A stretch of 64,000 bases of DNA, taken from Flavipsychrobacter sp. GTDB taxonomy: Bacteria; Bacteroidota; Bacteroidia; Chitinophagales; Chitinophagaceae. The notes below the pieces were generated by a model. That model was given only the letters and a program-made list of their open reading frames with translations, had not been told where the DNA came from and searched no databases. How positions within the stretch are numbered: position 1 is the first letter of the stretch; every line of letters begins with the position of its first letter. Where the stretch lies: assembly GCA_041392855.1 (NCBI GenBank), contig JAWKLD010000001.1, positions 2,466,001 to 2,530,000 on the forward strand, given 5' to 3'. A program made the position numbers and the translations under genes. Of the stretch, positions 9,061 to 16,327 are shown piece by piece.

Positions 9061-10614
9061 ATGATTGCACTGGGTGGAAAGCCATTGGATATAGCAGCAT
9101 TTGAGCAGATCATTTTGCACGAACAGCCTATCAAAGTTGCAGCAACTGCTATGAAGGAAGTGACCCGCAGTTTCGACTTCCTGGAGTCTTTCTCAAAAGA
9201 CAAGTTGATCTACGGTATCAATACGGGCTTTGGGCCAATGGCTCAATACCGCATCAACGATACTGATAGAGAGCAGCTACAATACAATCTAATACGTAGC
9301 CACAGCTCGGGCATGGGTCAGTTATTGACCCCTACACAATGCCGTGCTATGATGGTGGCTCGTTTGCATACTTTACTATTAGGCTACTCGGGCATACACC
9401 CTGAGTTGGTAGAGCTAATGGAAGCTTTGATCAATGCTAAGGCATACCCTTGTATCTACGCACATGGTGGTGTAGGTGCTAGTGGAGACTTGGTACAATT
9501 AGCACACTTGGCTCTTGGTCTCATCGGCGAGGGCGAAATGTGGCTGGACGGCAAGAAGATGAAGACCAAAGCTGTATATAAAAAGCTAGGGCTTACTCCG
9601 CTGAACATTCACATTCGCGAAGGCTTGGCTATGCTTAATGGAACTTCGGCAATGACGGGTATTGGTGGTATCAACGTGATACGTGGTCACCGCCTGGTGG
9701 TGTGGAGCATGTTACTATCGCTAATGGTCAATGAGATGATGGAAGCCTACGACGACCACTTCTCTGCCGAACTGAATAATGTAAAACAACACAACGGACA
9801 ACGTGCTGTAGCGGAAATGATGCGTATACTGGGTAACGGCAGCCGCTTGATGCGCAACCGTCACGAGCATCTATACGACAGAAAAGTAACGGAAGACTTT
9901 ATTGAAGATAAAGTACAAGAGTACTACTCGCTACGTTGTGTACCACAGATACTAGGTCCTATATTCGATACGGTATTGAATACCGAGCAGGTAATTGTAG
10001 ATGAGCTCAACTCTGTAAACGACAACCCTGTTGTAGACCGTAAGAACAAAAACATCTTCCATGGTGGCAACTTCCATGGCGATTATATAGCGTTGGAAAT
10101 GGATAAGCTAAAGGTGGCGATCACTAAGCTATCTATGCTTTCTGAGCGTCAGCTCAACTTTATCCTAAACCCTGCTTTGAACCAAAAGCTGCCTCCATTT
10201 GCTAATGCAGGCAAGCTGGGCTTGAATTTTGGTATACAGGGTATGCAATATCCAGCTACTTCTACAGTCGCGGAAAACCAAACTTTGAGTAACCCAATGT
10301 ACATCCACAGCATACCGAACAATAACGATAACCAAGACATCGTGAGTATGGGTTGCAATGCGGCTATGATGTGCCACCGTGTTATTGACAATACGTTTGA
10401 AGTATTGGCGGTAGAAGCATTGGCATTGGTACAGGCTATAGACATCAGAGGCATCTCTGGCAAAATGTCTCCTGCTACTAAATGGGTATACAAAAATGTA
10501 AGATCAATTATTCCTTTCTTCAAAGACGACTTCTCGGCATCACACAAACTACAAGAGGTAAAGATCTGGCTGAAAGAAACAGACGTGGTAGAGCGTTTTA
10601 AAAAGAAGATTTAG
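9061..10614 (+). CDS. Aromatic amino acid ammonia-lyase (HAL/TAL family)
   Basis: A 517-residue MIO enzyme that deaminates an aromatic amino acid. Ala140-Ser141-Gly142 (GVGASGDL) form the MIO electrophile, Tyr51 (YGINTGFG) is the catalytic base, and EYYSLRCVPQILGP plus HSIPNNNDNQDIVSMG are strongly conserved active-site blocks. The selectivity pair is Ser80-His81, which is histidine-lyase-like. However, no hutU, hutI or hutG is nearby. From memory, the sequence closely follows the Flavobacterium johnsoniae tyrosine ammonia-lyase associated with flexirubin genes, which carries the same RSHSSG stretch. With a FabG-like gene 11 bp downstream and a ketosynthase nearby, 4-coumarate formation for an aryl polyene/flexirubin-type pigment is a reasonable inference. 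Histidine as substrate is not excluded. Confidence 0.88.
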   Translation: MIALGGKPLDIAAFEQIILHEQPIKVAATAMKEVTRSFDFLESFSKDKLIYGINTGFGPMAQYRINDTDREQLQYNLIRSHSSGMGQLLTPTQCRAMMVARLHTLLLGYSGIHPELVELMEALINAKAYPCIYAHGGVGASGDLVQLAHLALGLIGEGEMWLDGKKMKTKAVYKKLGLTPLNIHIREGLAMLNGTSAMTGIGGINVIRGHRLVVWSMLLSLMVNEMMEAYDDHFSAELNNVKQHNGQRAVAEMMRILGNGSRLMRNRHEHLYDRKVTEDFIEDKVQEYYSLRCVPQILGPIFDTVLNTEQVIVDELNSVNDNPVVDRKNKNIFHGGNFHGDYIALEMDKLKVAITKLSMLSERQLNFILNPALNQKLPPFANAGKLGLNFGIQGMQYPATSTVAENQTLSNPMYIHSIPNNNDNQDIVSMGCNAAMMCHRVIDNTFEVLAVEALALVQAIDIRGISGKMSPATKWVYKNVRSIIPFFKDDFSASHKLQEVKIWLKETDVVERFKKKI

Positions 10615-10625
10615 TACAAAAGATT

Positions 10626-11360
10626 ATGAAGCAAAAATACGCACTGGTAACTGGTGGCTCAAGAGGTATTGGAAGAGCTTGTTGTATCACACTGGCAGAG
10701 ATGGGCTATTCTGTATTGGTCAACTACAAAGGCAATAAAGCTGCGGCTGAAGAAACTGTAGCCTTAGTAAAAGAAAAAGGAGTAGACGCAGCAGCGCTCA
10801 ACTTCAACGTAGCGGACAAGGCAGATGTAGATGCAGTATTGGGCGGCTGGATGACAGCGAATGAAAATGCTATAGTAGAAGTACTCATCAACAATGCGGG
10901 CGTGCGCCACGATACACTGATGATGAGCATGACCGACGACCAATGGAGCAGTGTACTGGACACTAGCCTACAGGGCATGTACAACGTTACCAAATGTGTA
11001 CTAAATCCTATGTTGATGAACCGCTACGGTCGTATTATCAATATGGTATCGCTAAGCGGCTTGAAAGGCACTCCGGGACAGGTAAACTACTCTGCTGCTA
11101 AGGCGGGTATGATTGGTGCAACAAAAGCATTGGCACAAGAAATTGCTAAACGTAACGTAACGGTAAACGCCATAGCACCGGGCTTTGTAAAGACCGACAT
11201 GACCGAAGAGCTGAATGAAAAAGAACTATCGGCTATGATACCGATGAAACGTTTTGGTGAAGCACAGGAGATCGCAGACCTAGTAGGTTTCTTAGCCTCT
11301 AACAAATCAAGCTACATCACAGGGCAGGTAGTATCTATCAATGGAGGCTTGTATACCTAA
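10626..11360 (+). CDS. FabG-like 3-oxoacyl-ACP reductase (SDR)
   Basis: A 244-residue classical short-chain dehydrogenase. It has the NAD(P) motif TGGSRGIG at residues 9-16, NNAG at 89-92, and catalytic Ser142, Tyr155 and Lys159 (YSAAK). The C-terminus is SINGGLYT. The length and motifs fit beta-ketoacyl-ACP reductases. It starts 11 bp after the ammonia-lyase and is followed by a strong terminator, so the two form an operon; a role in a specialised pathway rather than bulk fatty acid synthesis is inferred from that. A degraded copy of its 3' end and terminator occurs about 2.2 kb downstream. Confidence 0.88.
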   Translation: MKQKYALVTGGSRGIGRACCITLAEMGYSVLVNYKGNKAAAEETVALVKEKGVDAAALNFNVADKADVDAVLGGWMTANENAIVEVLINNAGVRHDTLMMSMTDDQWSSVLDTSLQGMYNVTKCVLNPMLMNRYGRIINMVSLSGLKGTPGQVNYSAAKAGMIGATKALAQEIAKRNVTVNAIAPGFVKTDMTEELNEKELSAMIPMKRFGEAQEIADLVGFLASNKSSYITGQVVSINGGLYT

Positions 11361-11418
11361 ACTGTAGTAAACATATTTTATAGCAGAAAGGGAGCAACAT
11401 GAAGTTGCTCCCTTTTTT
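11327..11418 (+). repeat. Direct repeat copy A (fabG 3' end plus terminator)
   Basis: This stretch contains the last ten codons of the fabG-like gene, the spacer and its terminator. It aligns over its whole length, with a few substitutions and small gaps, to the segment at 13564-13658. Confidence 0.85.
11390..11418 (+). terminator. Intrinsic terminator of the lyase-fabG operon
   Basis: Perfect 9-bp stem gggagcaac/gttgctccc with a 5-nt loop (atgaa) followed by six T. It lies 29 bp after the fabG-like stop codon. Confidence 0.9.
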
Positions 11419-11433
11419 ATAGAAGTCATTATA

Positions 11434-11670
11434 TCACTTGCTATGCCTAAGTGTTTTATTTACTAATATATCCAAGCCATAAAATACAAGAGCCGATACA
11501 GCTGCAAAACCCACTCCTTTTATTAAAAACAACTTATAGTCAGACACACTAACCGTAAACACCAAAGGTGCTAGTAACCATAGCCACAAGGCATAATTGA
11601 ACAACTCTTTTAGTCTGCTAAAATTCATAAGGTCATCTGTTTGTGCTAATATACCGAGAAATTGTTCCAC
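11434..11670 (-). CDS. Small putative membrane protein
   Basis: A 78-residue frame with two hydrophobic segments (LWLWLLAPLVFTVSV and FAAVSALVFYGLDIL) separated by a short charged loop, ending in a basic tail. The start used is GTG; an ATG at 11628 would give 64 residues and keep both segments. No family is recognised. It lies between the fabG terminator and the ECF-sigma operon on the opposite strand to the lyase operon. It is small and unsupported by homology, so it may not be expressed. Confidence 0.45.
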   Translation of the reverse strand: MEQFLGILAQTDDLMNFSRLKELFNYALWLWLLAPLVFTVSVSDYKLFLIKGVGFAAVSALVFYGLDILVNKTLRHSK

Positions 11671-11733
11671 TCCTTTACTGTTTGCTGGTTAGACTCCAAC
11701 AAGACGGAAAAGCTGCTTGTTAAATAGTTTTGT

Positions 11734-12147
11734 TTATATAGCTTTCATTTTATTACCTCGCTTTTCGTGTGTAAGTTCTGCCAGGCCAAGGGCTTCCATA
11801 AGCGGTGGTATATACATACCAAAACGCCCGCGATAGCCTTTACGTAAACCATACCAACCACCAATCGGATTGTCAGCGGAACGCCCCCAATGCTCTACCG
11901 TGCCTTCTGAAGTATCTTGCTTTTCGTCTTTGCTGCCAAGCTCCATCCAGTCGCCATGTTGCTTCAGCATTTTGTGCAGGTCTTCCAAACACCTGATGTC
12001 GTAATACAGTTTTGTTGTACCTACTGTACACATCAATACATCCTTCCCATCTTTCTCCTCCACATGCATGGTATACTCAGAGGTTTGCGGCGGTGTATGT
12101 AGTTTTAGCGGATTGTCTTTGGTTCCGATTTTTTCCTTGTAATTCAT
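11734..12147 (-). CDS. Conserved hypothetical protein
   Basis: Starting at the second ATG gives a 137-residue soluble protein (MNYKEKIGTKDNPLKL) placed 7 bp after the preceding gene's stop; the earlier ATG at 12171 would overlap that gene. It is charged, with no signal peptide or membrane segment, and has a Gly/Tyr/Arg-rich part (WYGLRKGYRGRFGMY) near the C-terminus. I do not assign a family. It is the last gene of the apparent sigma factor, SRPBCC, hypothetical operon. Confidence 0.65.
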   Translation of the reverse strand: MNYKEKIGTKDNPLKLHTPPQTSEYTMHVEEKDGKDVLMCTVGTTKLYYDIRCLEDLHKMLKQHGDWMELGSKDEKQDTSEGTVEHWGRSADNPIGGWYGLRKGYRGRFGMYIPPLMEALGLAELTHEKRGNKMKAI

Positions 12148-12154
12148 TGTGTAG

Positions 12155-12664
12155 TTATTTAGTATTTGCAATTATTTCGGCTTCTTTTTTTAAATCCTTT
12201 GCATACTGTTCAAAATTCTCATCAAACGGCGGAATATATTTAGCATACATGGGGAACATCAATCCCCCAATTTTCTCTTCCATAGTAAAAGTAACGCCAC
12301 CCTTTGCATTTTTTTCAATTGTAAAATACCTGTCGCCTTTGCCATCTCCCCAATGCATCATTTTTTCAGGCTGCATTTCTTTTACTTTTATTTTAAATAC
12401 TCTTTCAGGTGCAAGTGTTGATACTAGTTTGATTTTTTCGCCCTGTTTTATCTTCCCATCTATAGATACGATCGTAGAATTCCACCTGGGAAAATCTGAT
12501 GCATTGGTCAACAGTACCCAAACTATTGCGGCATCTGCATTGATGTCAATACTTACTTTTGTTTGCCTGCTAAAGGTCTTTTTAATGGTAGTAGCTTTAC
12601 CATTCTGTGCATTCGTTGTTGTCATCATAAATAATTGAAAAGCGATCAATAATAGTTTTTTCAT
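12155..12664 (-). CDS. SRPBCC-fold (START/AHSA1-like) exported protein
   Basis: The chosen ATG starts right at a signal peptide (MKKLLLIAFQLFMMTTTNAQ); an in-frame ATG nine codons upstream adds only polar residues. The mature part reads like an SRPBCC lipid/ligand-binding domain: VSIDINADAAIVWVLLTNAS for the first strand and helix, then FPRWNSTIVSIDGKI. Most SRPBCC proteins of this type are cytoplasmic, so a signal peptide is uncommon. It sits 44 bp downstream of an ECF sigma factor and is probably cotranscribed with it, a common pairing for AHSA1-like proteins. The ligand is unknown. Confidence 0.72.
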   Translation of the reverse strand: MKKLLLIAFQLFMMTTTNAQNGKATTIKKTFSRQTKVSIDINADAAIVWVLLTNASDFPRWNSTIVSIDGKIKQGEKIKLVSTLAPERVFKIKVKEMQPEKMMHWGDGKGDRYFTIEKNAKGGVTFTMEEKIGGLMFPMYAKYIPPFDENFEQYAKDLKKEAEIIANTK

Positions 12665-12708
12665 CGTTTTCGTTTTTAGACGACTGGGCACAAACGAATG
12701 ATAAGGTT

Positions 12709-13509
12709 TTAGCTATTTTTTTCTAAATATTTTTCCATAACCTTTCTATTGTGCTCTAAATGATGTAGTTGTAAATCTGCTGCGCCTGATTTAAATGGGT
12801 CTAACCCTTTCAAAACCTGCATACGGATGTCGAATAACTGCTCTTTGTCTTTGCTTTCGGCATCTTTTACAAGCTGCAGCTTTGCCAAAGCCTCCTGTTG
12901 GTTTTGTTTGGGGTTGAATACCCCATTCAGCTCTGAGCACTGGTGGCATACCCCCCGCTTGTTGATAAGCGAGCAGCGATGGTCAAATACTTCTATCATT
13001 TTGCTCCTGCCGGTGTGCAGGTAATATTTTACCATAGCATCCGACTGCTGGAGGATGGTGGCTATCTCTTTTACTTTGAAGTCATAGACCTCTTTGAGCA
13101 ATATGGTCAACTGTTGCTCTAAAGGCAGGGATCTAGACACGCAGGTGAAGCAGAATGCTATATGCTCCTTGATCTCAAAACTACCCTGTGGCGAAGTATG
13201 CGCTATATGCATCGCCTCCTGGAAAAAAGTTGCGGAATTCATCGCAGCGTCTTTACAGATATCCGTTACATTTTCAGGCCAACGCTTTTTAGCTTTTAGT
13301 AGGTCTTTTGCCTGGTTGGAGGCAATGGTAAATATCCATGTCTTAAGAGAGGATTCTCCACGAAAGGTGTCAAGTTTGGTCTGTGCTTTGATGTAGGTAT
13401 CCTGTATAATATCTTCTGTATCGTGCACACTGGTGGTGATGCGTAGTATGTATGATTTAAGCTGGTTTTTGCAGGCTTCAAATTCCTTGGTGAGTATATC
13501 GTTATCCAT
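12709..13509 (-). CDS. ECF-type RNA polymerase sigma factor with C-terminal extension
   Basis: A 266-residue sigma-70 family protein. Region 2 is recognisable from HDTEDIIQDTYIKAQTKL and SSLKTWIFTIASNQAKDLL, and region 4 from LPLEQQLTILLKEVYDFKVK with a following helix-turn-helix. About 80 residues continue past region 4 and contain a CHQCSELNGVFN motif, absent from minimal ECF factors. No anti-sigma gene is adjacent; the operon instead continues with an exported SRPBCC protein. The extension may have a sensing or regulatory role, which is inference. Confidence 0.85.
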   Translation of the reverse strand: MDNDILTKEFEACKNQLKSYILRITTSVHDTEDIIQDTYIKAQTKLDTFRGESSLKTWIFTIASNQAKDLLKAKKRWPENVTDICKDAAMNSATFFQEAMHIAHTSPQGSFEIKEHIAFCFTCVSRSLPLEQQLTILLKEVYDFKVKEIATILQQSDAMVKYYLHTGRSKMIEVFDHRCSLINKRGVCHQCSELNGVFNPKQNQQEALAKLQLVKDAESKDKEQLFDIRMQVLKGLDPFKSGAADLQLHHLEHNRKVMEKYLEKNS

Positions 13510-13564
13510 TAAATAAAAATAGGGAATTGCAAGGTATTATCAGGGTATAGAATGCAGGTGAAGG

Positions 13565-13597
13565 GTAGTATCTATCAATGGTGGCTTGTATACCTAG
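13565..13597 (+). pseudogene. Remnant of a fabG-like gene (last ten codons and stop)
   Basis: Reads VVSINGGLYT then a stop, identical in amino acids to the C-terminus of the FabG-like protein 2.2 kb upstream, with synonymous DNA changes. The sequence before it does not continue the FabG frame, so only the tail survives. It may come from a former second fabG copy or from a duplication at an insertion boundary. Confidence 0.7.
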
Positions 13598-13627
13598 TCT
13601 TTAGTAAAAAATATTTTATAGCGGAAA

Positions 13628-13656
13628 GGAGTAACAACATGAAGTTACTCCTTTTC
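13628..13656. terminator. Terminator copy B, shared with RES gene
   Basis: Stem ggagtaac/gttactcc with an 8-nt loop, followed by tttt on the + strand. The stop codon of the convergent RES gene lies inside the second arm. It is homologous to the terminator after the intact fabG-like gene. Confidence 0.65.
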
Positions 13657-14889
13657 ATTTTGAGCCGACTTTGTAGCATTCTTGAAAGCATCTTCATATT
13701 CTTTAACTCTCATTTCTAGATATTGATCTTTAGGCATACTTGCTACTTTCGATTCATAATATGACGGGCCAAAAGTAACATCATACTTTATGCTATTAAT
13801 TATAACTTTATTAATAGAATGGACTATTAACTTCTCGTCTTTTATTGGTGAGCCAAATAAAGCAACATTTGGAATACTTTGAGATTGAGAGAAATCTTTT
13901 AATTGCGGTATCTTCCTAATAGACATCCCTAATACTGTATCAAAGGGAATGTGACCAGTTCTTAAATAACTAAAATATGAAGGGTATATAATGCCATCAA
14001 ACCCTGCTTTTTGGATTTCTTTGGCTATTAAACGGCAAAGATGGTAAGAATGGTTTTCGGCTAAAAAAAGAAAGTGAATTGCAAGGTCTATGCTTGTAAA
14101 CTCTGTTTCTCCCTCTTCGGTAACTAATGCAGCCAAATTTAGCATTTTCAATTCTGATTTTGGAACAAGCTTAGCTACATATATCTCATCCTCTGATTTT
14201 ATCCTACATTCATGTAAACATAATTCCAGGTCAGGAGAACCGTATAAAATTGGAAAATCCTTGTCGTCAAATCTATTGGTGCCACAGTACTCTATAGGAG
14301 GACTATCATACTGAGAATATTCATTAGCGTTTGTAGGATTAACTCTAATTCGATAAAATGGATGGTCTTTATTTAATATGTGTTTAGGATATAGATTCAG
14401 TATTTTACTAATTACTTGACCTACCTCTTCCCCATGTATTATGGATTGTAGAGGCATAACTTCTCCCATCATCCAAAACCTAGGTCCATAATAAAAAAGT
14501 CCTATCTCCCCTGCTTGCTCAATTAAGTTTACATCATTCTTCAACCATGGTGATATATGAATATTTGATTCATTAAAATGTTGTTCATTCATTTGTATTA
14601 ATGGACATCCTCCATATTCAAATTTTTTTATAGTACCTCTTACAAAAAAGCGATAGCATAATTCTCGTACCAATTCTTTAGTTAACTTATAGCCTTTTTC
14701 TGAACTACATTTTGGACATTTATCATTATTATCAATACCGATTTTGGATGCATCAATTCTTAGCCCCTCATCATTAAAACAATTGGAACAAAGTAAAGCA
14801 CTGCCTTTATATTTATTCTTTTCATCAAAATAAGGATGCATGCCTTGAGTCTTCAACAGCTTTTCCTTTGCCTTTTCAAAACTTGCCAT
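13645..14889 (-). CDS. RES-domain protein with N-terminal zinc ribbon (HEPN/RES-NTD type)
   Basis: A 414-residue protein. Residues 30-65 hold a CxxC...CxxC ribbon (C34, C37, C58, C61). A middle helical part (about 67-165) resembles the N-terminal domain seen on large RES proteins. The RES domain covers about 175-330: FYRIR (R180), GTNRFDDKDFPILYGSP (R206, Y216), CLHECR (E227) and GFDGIIYPS (S304), matching the R-Y-E-S active-site pattern of NAD-degrading RES toxins. No Xre/MbcA-type antitoxin gene is adjacent, unlike two-gene RES-Xre systems. The gene is clearly more AT-rich than its lyase/ketosynthase neighbours, suggesting transfer. A toxin or defence role is an inference. Confidence 0.78.
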   Translation of the reverse strand: MASFEKAKEKLLKTQGMHPYFDEKNKYKGSALLCSNCFNDEGLRIDASKIGIDNNDKCPKCSSEKGYKLTKELVRELCYRFFVRGTIKKFEYGGCPLIQMNEQHFNESNIHISPWLKNDVNLIEQAGEIGLFYYGPRFWMMGEVMPLQSIIHGEEVGQVISKILNLYPKHILNKDHPFYRIRVNPTNANEYSQYDSPPIEYCGTNRFDDKDFPILYGSPDLELCLHECRIKSEDEIYVAKLVPKSELKMLNLAALVTEEGETEFTSIDLAIHFLFLAENHSYHLCRLIAKEIQKAGFDGIIYPSYFSYLRTGHIPFDTVLGMSIRKIPQLKDFSQSQSIPNVALFGSPIKDEKLIVHSINKVIINSIKYDVTFGPSYYESKVASMPKDQYLEMRVKEYEDAFKNATKSAQNEKE

Positions 14890-14992
14890 ACAATATTACA
14901 TTTATGGATATTCTTTAGATATAAGTCATATCTCCTCAATCTAACAATAATCTCCCTCTTTACTATTTTCATCTTTCTATTAACTTTACGGT

Positions 14993-16213
14993 ATGAGCAG
15001 AGTAGTCATTACAGGCATGGGTATTTATTCTTCTTTGGGTAAGAACAAAGAAGAGGTAACGGATTCGCTATTTCATGGTAGGTCGGGTATTATCTTAGAC
15101 CCTGCCCGTAAAGAAATGGGCTACCGCTCCGGCTTAACAGGCTTTGTAGAACGTCCGCAACTCAAAGGTTTGCTCGACCGTCGCTCCCGCATCATGATGC
15201 CTGAGCAGGCAGAGTTTGCCTACATTGCCACGTTGGAGGCTATGGAGCAGGCAGGCATTACTACCGAGTTTTTTGAGCAGAACGAAACAGGTATCATATA
15301 CGGCAATGATAGCTCTGCCAAGCCTGTTATTGAAGCTATAGACATCATCCGAGAGAAGAAAGATACTATGCTGGTAGGCTCGGGCTCTGTGTTCCAAGTG
15401 CTCAACTCTACAGTGACTATGAACTTGGCTACTATCTTCAAGCTACGTGGGGTCAACTTTACCATTAGTGCCGCATGCGCCAGTGGGTCGCACTCTATTG
15501 GCTTGGGCTATATGTTCATCAAGCAAGGTTTACAGGACCGTGTAGTATGTGGTGGTGCGCAGGAGGTCAATATCTACTCCATGCCCAACTTCGATGCACT
15601 GGGTACTTTCTCAACCCGTGAAGATGCACCTACACGTGCCTCTCGCCCTTTCGACCGCGACCGTGATGGCTTGGTACCAGGTGGTGGAGCAGCAACGGTA
15701 ATATTGGAAAGCCTAGAGTCAGCACAGGCACGTGGGGCTACCATCTTGGCAGAGGTATTGGGTTATGGTTTCTCCTCCAACGGGCAGCACATCTCCAACC
15801 CTAGTGTAGATGGTCAGGTACGCTCCATAGGTAGGGCTATAAAAGCGGCAGAGATAGATGTAAAAACAATACAGTACATCAACGCCCATGCTACCAGCAC
15901 ACCAGCAGGTGATGGTATGGAGGCAGAAGCGATATATGAGGTGTTTGGCGGTAAGATACCCGTGAGTTCTACTAAGTCACTCACAGGGCACGAGTGTTGG
16001 ATGGCAGGGGCTAGTGAAATTGTCTACTCTATGCTCATGATGCAAAACGACTTCATGGCACCCAATATCAACTTCGAAAATCCTGATGAGCATTCAGCTA
16101 AGATCAATGTCATACCCGAAACTTTGAAGGGCGAATTTGATACCTTCTTATCCAATTCCTTTGGCTTTGGTGGTACCAACTCTTCACTTATTGTGAAGAA
16201 GTGGAAAGGGTAA
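14993..16213 (+). CDS. Beta-ketoacyl-ACP synthase (FabF/KAS II-like)
   Basis: A 406-residue condensing enzyme with a complete Cys-His-His set: C162 (ISAACASGSHS), H299 (NAHATSTPAGD) and H333 (KSLTGHECWMAG, with K328). FGFGGTNSS near the end is the usual glycine-rich loop. The sequence diverges from housekeeping FabF around ECWMAGASE, which suggests a specialised condensing enzyme. Codon use resembles that of the lyase-fabG operon 3.6 kb upstream, from which it is separated by an apparently inserted block, so all three may once have been contiguous. A pigment-type (aryl polyene/flexirubin) role is inferred. Confidence 0.85.
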   Translation: MSRVVITGMGIYSSLGKNKEEVTDSLFHGRSGIILDPARKEMGYRSGLTGFVERPQLKGLLDRRSRIMMPEQAEFAYIATLEAMEQAGITTEFFEQNETGIIYGNDSSAKPVIEAIDIIREKKDTMLVGSGSVFQVLNSTVTMNLATIFKLRGVNFTISAACASGSHSIGLGYMFIKQGLQDRVVCGGAQEVNIYSMPNFDALGTFSTREDAPTRASRPFDRDRDGLVPGGGAATVILESLESAQARGATILAEVLGYGFSSNGQHISNPSVDGQVRSIGRAIKAAEIDVKTIQYINAHATSTPAGDGMEAEAIYEVFGGKIPVSSTKSLTGHECWMAGASEIVYSMLMMQNDFMAPNINFENPDEHSAKINVIPETLKGEFDTFLSNSFGFGGTNSSLIVKKWKG

Positions 16214-16294
16214 TATCCCCAAGTATTGGCTATTTCATTACTCCTTTATTATAAATCCACCCATCTGGGGTGAGATATTCCGCTTGTCAATTTG

Positions 16295-16302
16295 TACTTT
16301 TG
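16295..16302 (+). promoter_or_regulatory. -7 promoter box for the peptidase operon
   Basis: TACTTTTG matches TAnnTTTG and lies 25 bp before the M28 peptidase start. No convincing -33 TTTG was found at 19-21 bp spacing. Confidence 0.45.
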
Positions 16303-16327
16303 GTATCCTCGATAGCAATACCTGAGT

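Larger units (their letters stand above)
13564..13658 (+). repeat. Direct repeat copy B (degraded fabG 3' end plus terminator)
   Basis: Aligns with 11327-11418: the same final fabG codons, the same A/T-rich spacer (attttatagc in both) and the same hairpin with compensating changes. Identity is roughly 80% by eye. It now lies between the ECF sigma gene and the RES gene. Confidence 0.85.

Noticed and set aside
9061..10614. Histidine utilisation (hut) operon
   Set aside because: Only a lyase is present; hutU, hutI and hutG/ftcD are absent nearby, and the partner gene is fabG-like.
12012..12638. 208-residue plus-strand frame across the SRPBCC gene
   Set aside because: Cys/Phe/Ser-rich antisense translation; the minus-strand gene has a signal peptide and SRPBCC motif.
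13645..14889. Classical RES-Xre toxin-antitoxin system
   Set aside because: No Xre/MbcA-type gene is adjacent; the HTH genes at 21.4-22.0 kb are 7 kb away and unlinked.
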